DNA of 64,000 nucleotides, from positions 558,001 to 622,000 of the forward strand of contig JADJVX010000018.1 of NCBI GenBank assembly GCA_016710385.1, written 5' to 3'. Below the pieces are notes generated by a model that did no database searches, was not told where the DNA came from, and saw only the letters and a program-made list of their open reading frames with translations. Numbering within the stretch: position 1 is the stretch's first letter; the number at the start of each line of letters is the position of its first letter. A program made the position numbers and the translations under genes. Positions 8,967-20,365 of this stretch are shown piece after piece. The stretch is from Actinomycetales bacterium (GTDB lineage Bacteria > Actinomycetota > Actinomycetes > Actinomycetales > Dermatophilaceae).

Positions 8967-10082
8967 TCAGCTGACCCGGTCGAACGCTGCGCGGAGCAGG
9001 TCCTCGCTCGGTCCGGCCAGGCGCCGGGGTTGCCCAAAGCCGCCGAGCACGACGAAGCGCACGGTGCTCCCCCGCGCCTTCTTGTCGCGCCCCATCGCGG
9101 TGGCCAGGACTTCCCAGCGCGCCTCCCGATCGACCCCGGGGGCAATCGGGTATGCCGTGGGCAGCCCGACGGCGGTGAGGATGCTCCGGTGCTGGTGAAC
9201 CTCTTCCTCGCTCAACAGGCCGGCCAGGCAAGCCAATTCGGCGGCGTAGACCATGCCCACCGACACCGCCTCGCCGTGCCGCCAGCGGTAGTCCTCGACC
9301 TGCTCGATCGCGTGGCCGAAGGTGTGGCCGTAGTTGAGGATCTCGCGTAGTCCCGACTCGCGCAGGTCCTCGGTGACCACGGCCGCCTTGACCTCGATCG
9401 AGCGCTGGACCAGCTCGGCGAGCACCGGCCCGGTGGGGTCGCAGGCGGCCTGCGGATCGACGGCGATGAGGTCGAGGGTGCGCTGGTCACGGATGAAGCC
9501 ATGCTTGACGACTTCGGCCATCCCGGCCACCAGATCGGCACGGGGCAGCGTGGTCAGCGTGTCCAGGTCGCAGATCACCCCGACCGGCGGGTGGAAGGCC
9601 CCGACGAGATTCTTGCCCTCGGCAGTGTTGATGCCGGTCTTGCCGCCCACGGCCGCGTCCACCATCGCCAGCAGGGTGGTCGGCAACTGGACGACGGCCA
9701 CCCCCCGCAGCCAAGTGGCGGCGACGAATCCGGCCAGGTCGGTGACCGTGCCACCGCCCAACCCGATGATCGCGTCACTGCGGGTGAAACCGGCCAGTCC
9801 GAGTTGCTGCCACAGCTGCGCCGCCACAGTCGAGGTCTTGGCCGCCTCCGCGTCGGGCACCAACGCCTGGTGGACGATGACGCCGCGGTTCCGCAAGCCG
9901 GCGGCCAGCGGTGCGGCCCGGTGCTCCATCGAGTCTGGATAGACGATGAGCACTCGCACCACACCGGGCGGCAGCAGGCCGTGGACGGCTGCGGCGCCGT
10001 CGGTGAGCAGCCCGCGACCCACGAGCACGGCATACCGGGGGGAGGCCGGCGAACCGTCCCCGACCTCGATGCGCGCGGTCAT
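8967..10082 (-). CDS. aroB: 3-dehydroquinate synthase
   Basis: Converts DAHP to 3-dehydroquinate, step 2 of the shikimate pathway, using NAD and a divalent metal. The 371-residue protein has IGLGGGTVTDLAGFVAATWLRG, the GGKTGIN loop, the metal-ligand segments around EVVKHGFI and LNYGHTFGHAIE, and RHGEAVSVGM. Its ATG overlaps the aroK stop by 4 bp, so the two are translationally coupled. Confidence 0.97.
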   Translation of the reverse strand: MTARIEVGDGSPASPRYAVLVGRGLLTDGAAAVHGLLPPGVVRVLIVYPDSMEHRAAPLAAGLRNRGVIVHQALVPDAEAAKTSTVAAQLWQQLGLAGFTRSDAIIGLGGGTVTDLAGFVAATWLRGVAVVQLPTTLLAMVDAAVGGKTGINTAEGKNLVGAFHPPVGVICDLDTLTTLPRADLVAGMAEVVKHGFIRDQRTLDLIAVDPQAACDPTGPVLAELVQRSIEVKAAVVTEDLRESGLREILNYGHTFGHAIEQVEDYRWRHGEAVSVGMVYAAELACLAGLLSEEEVHQHRSILTAVGLPTAYPIAPGVDREARWEVLATAMGRDKKARGSTVRFVVLGGFGQPRRLAGPSEDLLRAAFDRVS

Positions 10083-10603
10083 TCGGCCTGCTCCAGCAGC
10101 GCCGCGATCTCGGCTGCGATGTCCTGCGGCGTGCGGCCGGCGGTGTCGACCCGCCAGGTGGCCACCCGCTCATAGGTCGGACGCCGTTGGGCCATCATCG
10201 CGACCCAGGATGCGCGCGGATTGACCGCCAAGAGCGGCCGGGACCGATCGAATCCGACCCGGCGCGCAGCGTCGGCGATCCCGACATCGAGGAAGACCAC
10301 GCGATGGCCCACGAGTGCCGCCTCGGTCGCCGGATCCATCACCGCGCCACCGCCGAGCGCGACGATGCCGACCTCCGCGCGCAGCGCCCGGGCGACCTCG
10401 GCGCGCTCCAGGGTGCGGAAGGCGGGTTCACCGTCCTCGAGGAAGATGTCCGAGATGGTGCGGCCGGTCGCCGCGACGATCGCGGCATCGGTGTCGTGCA
10501 ACGCCACTCCGAGCCGGGCCGCGAGCGCGGCGCCCGAGGTGGTCTTCCCCGACCCGGGGGGCCCGACCAGGACCACGGCCGGCTGGGCCGGCGCGCTCAC
10601 CAC
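10079..10603 (-). CDS. aroK: Shikimate kinase
   Basis: Phosphorylates shikimate with ATP. The 174-residue protein has the P-loop GPPGSGKTT (residues about 15-23), the DTDAAI shikimate-binding motif, the GGGAV segment and the RPLL lid motif. Two adjacent GTG codons (10601-10603 and 10598-10600) are possible starts. The inner one would give a 4-bp GTGA overlap with the aroC stop, the outer a 7-bp overlap; either way it is coupled to aroC. Confidence 0.96.
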   Translation of the reverse strand: MVSAPAQPAVVLVGPPGSGKTTSGAALAARLGVALHDTDAAIVAATGRTISDIFLEDGEPAFRTLERAEVARALRAEVGIVALGGGAVMDPATEAALVGHRVVFLDVGIADAARRVGFDRSRPLLAVNPRASWVAMMAQRRPTYERVATWRVDTAGRTPQDIAAEIAALLEQAE

Positions 10604-11838
10604 GAGCGCATCCGTTCGGGAACAGCCTGCAGGTATGCCGCGTGGTTGCGTGCCGTCTCGCTGACGCTGTCACCGCCGAACTTCTCCAGGCAGGCCTCGG
10701 CGAGCACAAGGGCGACCATGGCCTCGGCGACGACGCCTGCCGCGGGCACCGCGCACACGTCGCTGCGCTGGTGGATGGCTTTGGCGGGCGCATCTCCGGC
10801 GATGTCGACGGTGTCCAGGGCTCGGGGCACGGTCGAGATGGGTTTCATCGCGGCCCGGACCCTCAGCACTTGGCCGGTCGACATGCCACCCTCCGTGCCA
10901 CCCGCGCGGCCGGAGCGGCGCTGGATGGTGCCGTCGGCGTCGCGCTCCATTTCGTCGTGGGCGGCCGAACCGCGCCGCCGGGCGGTCTGGAAACCGTCGC
11001 CGACCTCGACCCCTTTGATCGCCTGAATCCCCATCAGCGCTGCGGCCAACCGGGCGTCGAGCCGACGGTCCCAGTGCACATGAGAGCCCAATCCCGGCGG
11101 CAGGCCATAGGCGAGCACCTCGACGACCCCACCGAGGGTGTCGCCTGCTCGGCGAGCGGCCTCCACCTCGGCGACCATCGCCGAGGACCCCGCCGCATCG
11201 AGCGTGCGCACCGGGTCGGCGTCGAGGCGGTCGACGTCGTCAGGCGTGGGCAGACCCGCACCGCCAGTGGCTGAGGATTCGCCGGGCACAGCAGCCGCGC
11301 CGATCGCCACCGTGTGCGAGACGAGCCGGATGCCATAGGCCTGCTCGAGGAAGCGCGCCGCCACCTCCCCCAGGGCCACCCGGGCCGCGGTCTCCCGGGC
11401 GGAGGCTCGCTCGAGCACGGGCCGGGCGTCCTCGAAGCCGTACTTCTGCATGCCGGCCAGGTCGGCGTGGCCAGGACGCGGCCGGGTGAGCGGCTTGTTG
11501 CGGGCGATCTCCTTCTCGGCGTTGACATCGTCAGCGGCGGCATACGCGGCGGGGTCGACCGGGTCTGGACTCATCACGGTCTGCCACTTGGGCCACTCCG
11601 AGTTGCCGATCCGGATCGCAATCGGCGATCCGAGGCTGCGCCCGTGCCGCACCCCGCCGAGGAACTCGACCTCGTCGCGCTCGAATGCCATCCGAGCCCC
11701 GCGGCCGAACCCGAGGCGGCGCCGGGCCAGGGCCGCCCCCAGATCGGCGGACGTGACCTCGACACCTGCGGGGAGGCCCTCCATGATCGCCACGAGCGCG
11801 GGTCCGTGTGATTCCCCTGCGGTGAGCCAGCGCAACAT
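10597..11838 (-). CDS. aroC: Chorismate synthase
   Basis: FMN-dependent conversion of EPSP to chorismate, the last common aromatic step. The 413-residue protein opens MLRWLTAGESHGPALV (the GESHG signature). It also contains RPGHADLAGMQKYG, the RASARETAARVALG signature, GIQAIKGVEVGDGF and the conserved C-terminal RSDVCAVPAAGVVAEAMVAL. It heads the tightly overlapping aroC-aroK-aroB series. The prepilin peptidase and aroE genes lie upstream, 72 bp away. Confidence 0.97.
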   Translation of the reverse strand: MLRWLTAGESHGPALVAIMEGLPAGVEVTSADLGAALARRRLGFGRGARMAFERDEVEFLGGVRHGRSLGSPIAIRIGNSEWPKWQTVMSPDPVDPAAYAAADDVNAEKEIARNKPLTRPRPGHADLAGMQKYGFEDARPVLERASARETAARVALGEVAARFLEQAYGIRLVSHTVAIGAAAVPGESSATGGAGLPTPDDVDRLDADPVRTLDAAGSSAMVAEVEAARRAGDTLGGVVEVLAYGLPPGLGSHVHWDRRLDARLAAALMGIQAIKGVEVGDGFQTARRRGSAAHDEMERDADGTIQRRSGRAGGTEGGMSTGQVLRVRAAMKPISTVPRALDTVDIAGDAPAKAIHQRSDVCAVPAAGVVAEAMVALVLAEACLEKFGGDSVSETARNHAAYLQAVPERMRSW

Positions 11839-11910
11839 GCCCGAATCTTCCCACGCTCACTACGCCCAGCCTGCGCGGACACCGCATGGCAAGACATCCG
11901 GCGCCAGAGG

Positions 11911-12579
11911 TCAGGCCGCGCTCCAGGTCAGCACAGCCAGCAGTGCCCCGAGCAGCAGGAACGGACCGAACGCGATGTGACTGCGCAGCGTGACGCGCCG
12001 CCGCGCCAGCTGGACGGTCGTCCAGGCACCGGCGAGCAGACCGGCCACGAGCAGGCCGGCAGCCGCCAGCCAGGGCTGCAGATATCCCAGCGCGATCCCG
12101 AGGATCGCGCCGAGGAGCGCGTCACCGGCACCAAACCCACCGCCGGGCAGGAACGCCAGCACCAGCATCCCGAGCCCGACGAGCGCGCCGATGGCCAGCG
12201 CCCAGCCCAGCGCCGACCAGCGTCCGGTCGCCAGCGACGAGACGGCCAGCAAGACCGGCACGATCCAGGCGGTGGGATGGGTCAGGCCCTGCGGCAACCG
12301 GTGGACGTCCGCGTCGATGCGCGCCAGCGCGACTCCCACCGTCCCCAGGAACAGGTATGCCGGCAGCTCCAGGCCGCTGGCCCGTCCCCCGATCGCCCAG
12401 GCCAGCAGCCCCCAGTTGCCTGCCACCGCCACGGCCACCAACCAGAGCTTGCCGGGTATCGGATGGGTTTCCTCTTCGACGATCCGGTAGGCAGCCGCCG
12501 AGAGCCGGCGCGCGAGCACCGACCCCACGGCATACCCGAGGACGGTGGCCCCGAGGACCAGCCAGGCGGGCCCGTGCAC
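11911..12579 (-). CDS. A24 family prepilin peptidase
   Basis: Membrane aspartyl protease of the type IV prepilin peptidase family. The 222-residue protein is almost wholly hydrophobic with about 6-7 membrane segments. The two catalytic-aspartate contexts are visible: ALARIDADVHRLP and GGGFGAGDALLG (the GxGD motif). There is no N-terminal cytoplasmic methyltransferase domain, as in the short Tad/competence-type enzymes. GTG start at 12577-12579, 4 bp after the aroE stop. No pilin or Tad genes are in the window, so its substrate is unknown. Placement between aroE and aroC is common in actinobacteria. Confidence 0.88.
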   Translation of the reverse strand: MHGPAWLVLGATVLGYAVGSVLARRLSAAAYRIVEEETHPIPGKLWLVAVAVAGNWGLLAWAIGGRASGLELPAYLFLGTVGVALARIDADVHRLPQGLTHPTAWIVPVLLAVSSLATGRWSALGWALAIGALVGLGMLVLAFLPGGGFGAGDALLGAILGIALGYLQPWLAAAGLLVAGLLAGAWTTVQLARRRVTLRSHIAFGPFLLLGALLAVLTWSAA

Positions 12580-12583
12580 GGCC

Positions 12584-13423
12584 CTAGTGTCCCTGGATGG
12601 CTGCGTGCAGCGCGGCGCGCATCTCGGCCACCGGCGGCTGGCTGCCGGTCATCAGCCGGACTTGGGCGGCAGCTTGGTGCAGCAGCATTTCGGTGCCGGG
12701 CACGGCGACACTGCCGGCGAGGACCGCAGCGGCAAGCAGCGGGCTGGGGCCGTCGCCGTAGACGCAGTCGAGCACGACCGCGTCGACGGTGGCGCTCGAC
12801 GCGAGCTGGAAGCCGGCCGGATAGGCCAGAGCCGGCACGGTCCCGATGACGATGTCGACGGGATCGGCCAGGGCCGTGAGCGGCGCAGCATGCATCGCGA
12901 TCCCGAGATGTTGCCCCACGAGTCGGGTTTCTTCGCGGATCTCGCTGCGCACGAGCAGCACCGCCTCGGTCACGGCGAGTTCGGCAAGCGCGGCCAGCGC
13001 CGAGCGCGCGGTTGCGCCGGAGCCGACGATGACGGCGCGACGTCCGCCGGTGCTGCCGCCGCGTACCCCCGCCTCGGTGAGCGTCGTGACGATGCCGTGG
13101 ACATCGGTGTTGTCGCCGAACCAGGAGCCGTCATCTCGGCGGACCAGGGTGTTGATCGCTCCGACGACGCGGGCCAGGTCGCTCACCTGCTGGCAGACCT
13201 GGACGGCGATCTCCTTGAGCGGCATGGTGAGCGAGAGCCCACGCCAGGACGCGTCCAACCCGGCGACGTGGTCGACGAAGGACGACTCGTCGACCTCGGC
13301 CCGGTCGTAGCTCCAGTCGTCCAGCCCCAGAGCCTGGTATGCCGTCCGGTGCAGCACCGGCGACAAGGAGTGCGCGATCGGCTTGCCACGCACTCCCGCC
13401 CGGCGAGGCGCTAGCGGCTGCAC
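12584..13423 (-). CDS. aroE: Shikimate dehydrogenase
   Basis: NADPH-dependent reduction of 3-dehydroshikimate. The protein of about 279 residues has the substrate motif GKPIAHSLSPVLH, a TMPLKE segment (catalytic Lys), NTLVRRDDGSWFGDNTD, and the GSGATARSAL dinucleotide loop. The GTG at 13421-13423 is my choice (13-bp overlap with mltG, GGAG 12 nt upstream). An in-frame start at 13451-13453 would add 10 residues with no family similarity. It follows mltG directly, part of the mltG-aroE-peptidase-aroC run. Confidence 0.95.
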   Translation of the reverse strand: MQPLAPRRAGVRGKPIAHSLSPVLHRTAYQALGLDDWSYDRAEVDESSFVDHVAGLDASWRGLSLTMPLKEIAVQVCQQVSDLARVVGAINTLVRRDDGSWFGDNTDVHGIVTTLTEAGVRGGSTGGRRAVIVGSGATARSALAALAELAVTEAVLLVRSEIREETRLVGQHLGIAMHAAPLTALADPVDIVIGTVPALAYPAGFQLASSATVDAVVLDCVYGDGPSPLLAAAVLAGSVAVPGTEMLLHQAAAQVRLMTGSQPPVAEMRAALHAAIQGH

Positions 13424-14742
13424 TTGCCCTGGTTCTCCGGCTTCTGGCACCACGCCTGGAACTCGGCGACGTTGCGGTCGTGCTCGGCCTGCGAGGCGGT
13501 GAACTTGGTCTCGCCGAATTCCGGGTTGACTGCCACAAAGAACAGCCAGTCGCCTGCGGCCGGATTGAGCGCAGCCTGGATCGACGCCACCCCTGGGTTG
13601 CTGATCGGCCCGCTTGGCAGGCCGTTGTTGAGGTAGGTGTTCCAGGTATTGGGGTCGGCCCGCTCGGCGTCCGTCGTCGTGATCGCCCGATGCTTGACCC
13701 CGTAGCTGACCGTCGAGTCCAACTGCAGTCGCATCCCGGCCGCGAGACGGTTCTCGATGACGCGGGCGACCTTGGGTCGGTCATCGGCTCGGCTCGCCTC
13801 AGCTTCGACGATGCTCGCGATGGAGAGCACCCGGGGGGCCTGCTGCGCGGTGACGCCGAGCTTGGCCAGCTCGCTCACCGTCTTGGCGACCATGGTGCGC
13901 AGTTGCTCGGCCGCGCTGTTCTTGCTGGAAAACTCGTAGGTCGCCGGGAAAAGGTAGCCCTCGATGTTGCCCTTGGCGTCCGCGGGCAACCCCAGCGCCG
14001 CCGCATCCTTGGCTGCTGCCTCGTAGTCACTGATCGGCTTGCCGGTGGCCTTGGCCAACGCCGAATAGATCTCGGTGGCCCACAGGCCTTCCCGGATCGT
14101 CACCTTAGGCACTTGACGGTTCTTCGGGTCGACGAGGACAGCCAGGGCGTCGACGGCCTTCATCTCCTTCTTCAGCGCGTAGGCGCCCGGTTGGATGGCG
14201 GCGGACTTGGGCTCGGCGGTGAAGGCGTCGACGAAGGCCTTGGCGGTCTTGACGACTCCGGCCTTCTCCAGATTGGCACCCATGGTGCGGCCGGTGTCAC
14301 CACTGTTGACGGTGAAGGTCACCGGGTCGGTGCCAGGCCCGGGATAGTCGTTCGTTGATCCACTGAACATCGGTCGGACGACGGACAGTCCGACGTATGC
14401 CGCGGCAGCCAGCAGCCCCAGCGTGACGAGCAGGACCAGCCCCCGGCGACCCTTGCGGCGATTGCGATGGTTCTTCAGCTCTCGGCGACTGGACACGGCA
14501 ACCGCGGCTGGGGCCGCCAGCCCCGCCATGTGATTGGCTGGATCGTCTCCATGGTCACCCAAGAAACCATCGTCATCGCCCCACGCATGGGAGTCGACCT
14601 GGTCCCAGCCCTGCGGATCATCCAGGTCGCTCGGCTCGTAGCCGTCGTCGGCGACGACGCGACCCCAGTCGGCCTCGACGTCATAGGGCACCCCAGCCGG
14701 GTCGATGGGCTCGCCGGGAGGGCCGCTGGCGTGGTCGCTCAT
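13411..14742 (-). CDS. mltG: Endolytic murein transglycosylase MltG
   Basis: Cleaves nascent glycan strands in the membrane, setting peptidoglycan chain length. The 443-residue protein has an acidic, disordered cytoplasmic N-terminus (about 95 residues), an Arg-rich stop and one membrane span (about 97-120). The extracellular YceG domain carries the catalytic-Glu segment ASIVEAEASR, LQLDSTVSYG and LPSGPISNPG. It ends CQKPENQGKCSR with two cysteines. The ATG overlaps the ruvX stop by 4 bp. The N-terminal extension is typical of actinobacterial members. Confidence 0.95.
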   Translation of the reverse strand: MSDHASGPPGEPIDPAGVPYDVEADWGRVVADDGYEPSDLDDPQGWDQVDSHAWGDDDGFLGDHGDDPANHMAGLAAPAAVAVSSRRELKNHRNRRKGRRGLVLLVTLGLLAAAAYVGLSVVRPMFSGSTNDYPGPGTDPVTFTVNSGDTGRTMGANLEKAGVVKTAKAFVDAFTAEPKSAAIQPGAYALKKEMKAVDALAVLVDPKNRQVPKVTIREGLWATEIYSALAKATGKPISDYEAAAKDAAALGLPADAKGNIEGYLFPATYEFSSKNSAAEQLRTMVAKTVSELAKLGVTAQQAPRVLSIASIVEAEASRADDRPKVARVIENRLAAGMRLQLDSTVSYGVKHRAITTTDAERADPNTWNTYLNNGLPSGPISNPGVASIQAALNPAAGDWLFFVAVNPEFGETKFTASQAEHDRNVAEFQAWCQKPENQGKCSR

Positions 14743-15240
14743 GAACGTTCCTTCGTTCGGGGCTTGCGGCCCACAGCTGTCACGACAACACCGGGCAGCG
14801 CTCCCGTGCTGCGTTCGGCGTCCAACGCCCCCTGCAAGATCAGGACGGCTGCGACCTGATCGACGACGGCCCGGTGCTCCCGCCCGGCCCGGCCGCTGGC
14901 ATGCAACTGACGGTGGGACTGGACGGTAGTGAGCCGTTCGTCGACCAACCGTACGCTGCCGGACGGCAGCAGTCCCGCAAGCTCGCGGGCGTAGTCGCGA
15001 GACCGACGAGCTGCCTCACCTTCGGCCCCGGACAGCGACCTGGGCAAACCGACGTAGACGACCCGGGCTGTCCGATCGGTCGCGAGCCGCGCGACGGCAT
15101 ACAGGTCGGTCTTGGTCGGCTCGTGGTCGCGCGCGAGGGTTTCCACGGGCGTCGCGAGGATGCCGTCAGGGTCGCATTCCGCGACCCCGACCCGAGCCTC
15201 CCCGACGTCCACACCGAGGCAGCGACCGACTGGCACTCGA

Positions 15241-15254
<14 letters not shown>
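14739..15254 (-). CDS. ruvX: Holliday junction resolvase-like RuvX (YqgF)
   Basis: RNase H-like nuclease of the YqgF family, implicated in rRNA maturation or junction resolution. The 171-residue protein has CLGVDVGEARVGVAECDP at the N-terminus, VYVGLPRSLSG, the VDERLTTV strand and DQVAAVLILQ, placing the expected acidic residues. The ATG at 15252-15254 overlaps the alaS 3' end by 14 bp. The longer open frame upstream has no family similarity. The alaS-ruvX-mltG order is conserved in actinobacteria. Confidence 0.94.
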
Positions 15255-17937
<2,683 letters not shown>

Positions 17938-18064
17938 GAGATGTCCTCGGGTCGGTCTCGCGGCGCCGCGTGCCCGGACGGGCACGGCGCGGTGGTCGGC
18001 GGACGGGTATGCCGGACGGGGCATCCCGGCCTCGGGTCGGGGTTGGTGGGGGCGGGCCGGAGGC

Positions 18065-18364
18065 TCACCCCTTGGGAGCTCGCCACCGGGCCGGGTCGTC
18101 GAGCAGCGCTCGGGTGGCCTCGGGGTCCAGCCGCTGGCCGTCGGAGGCGTCGTCGAGACCCAACGCAACCCGCAGCTGTGCTTCGCGCTCGGCCATCCCG
18201 TCGGCCACGTCATGGGCGAACTCACGCACGTCGGCACGGGCCGCCTCGAAGGGCGTCGGCAGGCCACCCTCCTGCTCATAGCGCGCCAACACGGCTCGGC
18301 CGACGAGAACGGCGCCGAATCCGACCGCCGCCCCTGCCGCAAAGGCCACTGCCTTAGCCCACAT
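18065..18364 (-). CDS. Small membrane protein (DUF6167-like)
   Basis: A 99-residue protein with one N-terminal membrane segment (MWAKAVAFAAGAAVGFGAVLVGRAVL). A cytoplasmic helix follows, containing GLPTPFEAARADVREFAHDVADGMAEREAQLRVAL. This looks like the small conserved protein found between the DUF948 gene and alaS in many actinobacteria; I recall it as DUF6167, which needs a profile check. Its ATG lies 11 bp inside the 3' end of the DUF948 gene. Function unknown; a membrane-associated partner role is only inferred. Confidence 0.75.
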   Translation of the reverse strand: MWAKAVAFAAGAAVGFGAVLVGRAVLARYEQEGGLPTPFEAARADVREFAHDVADGMAEREAQLRVALGLDDASDGQRLDPEATRALLDDPARWRAPKG

Positions 18365-18788
18365 CGCCGACTCCCTTCCGCTCACCGGAGGCGTGATCAG
18401 GGGTGCCAGTGGTGCGCGCGGCACGAGTGGCGCGGTCTCCCAGGGCAGTGCGCACGCCATAACTGAAGGCTGCCACCTTGACCAGGGGTCCCCCGAGGGT
18501 GGCGGCGAACAACGACGTCAACGCATTGACGTTGCTGGACATGTGGGCCAAGTTGGTCGTCACGGTGTCGATGCGGGCCAGTTGCTCATTGGTCGTGGCC
18601 ACCGTCGTCGTGACCTCGCCGAGCAACGGCATACTCCCGTCGGACAGGCCCTTGACGCCAAGGCGGGTCTCGTCGAGGATCTCGCCCGCCTTGCCGATCA
18701 CCGTGCCGAGGCGCCAGACGAGGTAGGCGAACGCCAGCGCGGCTATGGCACCGGCGATATCGCCCACGGTGATCGGCGCAAGGGTCAC
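18354..18788 (-). CDS. DUF948 domain-containing membrane protein
   Basis: A 144-residue protein with one N-terminal membrane helix (VGDIAGAIAALAFAYLVWRLG) and a helical region of the t-SNARE-like/DUF948 kind (VTTTVATTNEQLARIDTVTTNLAHMSSNVNAL). It ends in a basic Arg/Thr-rich tail. Function unknown; the topology suggests a bitopic coiled-coil protein facing the cytoplasm. The start at 18788 places the membrane helix at residues 8-28. Likely co-transcribed with the following small membrane gene and alaS. Confidence 0.82.
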   Translation of the reverse strand: MTLAPITVGDIAGAIAALAFAYLVWRLGTVIGKAGEILDETRLGVKGLSDGSMPLLGEVTTTVATTNEQLARIDTVTTNLAHMSSNVNALTSLFAATLGGPLVKVAAFSYGVRTALGDRATRAARTTGTPDHASGERKGVGDVG

Positions 18789-18858
18789 CTGGTCACCTTA
18801 GCCGACCGCGCTGCCGGGCCGAGGTTTCCCCACCGCGACGCCGGACGGCACCGGAGCC

Positions 18859-20313
18859 TCACGGTGACGGCTCGGTGCCGGTCCCGCGACCTCGGATCCG
18901 GTCGCGCAGCCAGGTCCAGCGGGATTGTAGCCGGCCCTCGAAGCCCCGGTCGGTGGGGTGGTAGTAGTCGGCGTTCGCGAGCCCCTCGGGCAGGTAGTCC
19001 TGAGTGGCGACGGCGTCGGGTTCGTCGTGCGCATATCGATAGACCGGCGCGGACGAGCGACCAGCCGCCGTGGCCGACGCCGACGCGACCCGCGCGGCAC
19101 CGGCATACCCGCTCCCGCGCAGGTGCAGCGGCACGGGGCCGCCCAGACCCGCCCGGACGTCGGCGATCGCCGCGTTGACGGCCAGGTAGGACGCATTGGA
19201 CTTCGGTGCGAGCGCGACGTGGACGACCGCCTGGCCGAGGATGATGCGAGCCTCCGGCATACCGATCTGAGCCACCGCATGCAGCGCCGCGACGGCGGTC
19301 TGCAGTGCGGTGGGGTCGGCCATCCCGACGTCCTCGCTGGCGGCGATGACGATCCGGCGCGCCACGAAGCGAGGGTCTTCCCCTGCCTCGAGCATCCGGG
19401 CGAGGTAGTGCAGGGCCGCGTCGACGTCCGAGCCGCGCATCGACTTGATCAGCGCGCTGGAGACGTCGTAGTGCTGGTCGCCGGCCCGGTCATAGCGCAC
19501 CGAGGCGACGGCCACCGCGCGCTCGACATGGCCCAGCGTGATGTCGATCGGCCCCTGGTCAGCCGCGCCGACCGGACGGTCGTCCAGGGCCACCCCGGCA
19601 GCGGCTTCGAGGGAGGTGAGCGCGCGCCGGGCGTCGCCGCCCGCGATCCGGACGAGGTAGTCCCGCGCGGCGGTCTCCAGCGCGAACTCTCCGGCCAAGC
19701 CGTCCGCGTGCGCCAGTGCCCGGTCGACGACCTCGACGACATCGGGGTCGCCCAGCGGCACAAGGGTGACCAGGACCGAGCGCGACAACAGCGGCGCGAT
19801 GACGCTGAACGACGGGTTCTCCGTCGTCGCCGCCACGAGGATGACCAGGCGGTTTTCCACGGCAGGTAGGAGGGCGTCCTGCTGGGCCTTGCTGAAGCGG
19901 TGGATCTCGTCGAGGAAGAGCACGGTATGCCGTCCGTACAGGTCACGCTCCCGGGTCGCCGCGGCGACGACCTCCCGCACGTCCTTGACTCCAGCGGTGA
20001 CGGCTGACAATTCGACGAACCGCCGGTCGGCCGCCGTGGCCACCAGGTGGGCCAACGTCGTCTTGCCGGTGCCTGGAGGTCCCCAGAGAATCGCCGACAC
20101 CGGACCGGCCGCACCGGCCGATCCCTCGACGAGGCGGCGCAACGGGCTGCCCGGCCGGAGCACCGCGTCCTGGCCACGCACCTCGGCGAGGGCGCGGGGA
20201 CGCATCCGCACGGCGAGCGGAGGGTGCACGGCAGACCCGCCCGTGGGGTCGCTGGCGCCTTGGGGACCCGACGATCCGGAATGCGCCGCCGCGAAGAGGT
20301 CGTCGCCGGTCAC
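18859..20313 (-). CDS. rarA: Replication-associated recombination protein A (MgsA/WRNIP1 family ATPase)
   Basis: AAA+ clamp-loader-like ATPase acting at stalled forks. The 484-residue protein has Walker A GPPGTGKTT (residues 78-86), Walker B LFLDEIHRF near 135, a sensor segment VAATTENPSFSVI and the C-terminal tetramerisation region with KSMRGSDVDAALHYLARML. The GTG at 20311-20313 has AAGGAG just upstream and is chosen over a longer frame of about 170 extra codons antisense to the MMPL gene. It is divergent from that gene, 52 bp away. Confidence 0.95.
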   Translation of the reverse strand: MTGDDLFAAAHSGSSGPQGASDPTGGSAVHPPLAVRMRPRALAEVRGQDAVLRPGSPLRRLVEGSAGAAGPVSAILWGPPGTGKTTLAHLVATAADRRFVELSAVTAGVKDVREVVAAATRERDLYGRHTVLFLDEIHRFSKAQQDALLPAVENRLVILVAATTENPSFSVIAPLLSRSVLVTLVPLGDPDVVEVVDRALAHADGLAGEFALETAARDYLVRIAGGDARRALTSLEAAAGVALDDRPVGAADQGPIDITLGHVERAVAVASVRYDRAGDQHYDVSSALIKSMRGSDVDAALHYLARMLEAGEDPRFVARRIVIAASEDVGMADPTALQTAVAALHAVAQIGMPEARIILGQAVVHVALAPKSNASYLAVNAAIADVRAGLGGPVPLHLRGSGYAGAARVASASATAAGRSSAPVYRYAHDEPDAVATQDYLPEGLANADYYHPTDRGFEGRLQSRWTWLRDRIRGRGTGTEPSP

Positions 20314-20365
20314 GTCACACTCCTTCCGTGCGAGAGCAGCCCCGCGTCGGTGGCAGGCTATCGGG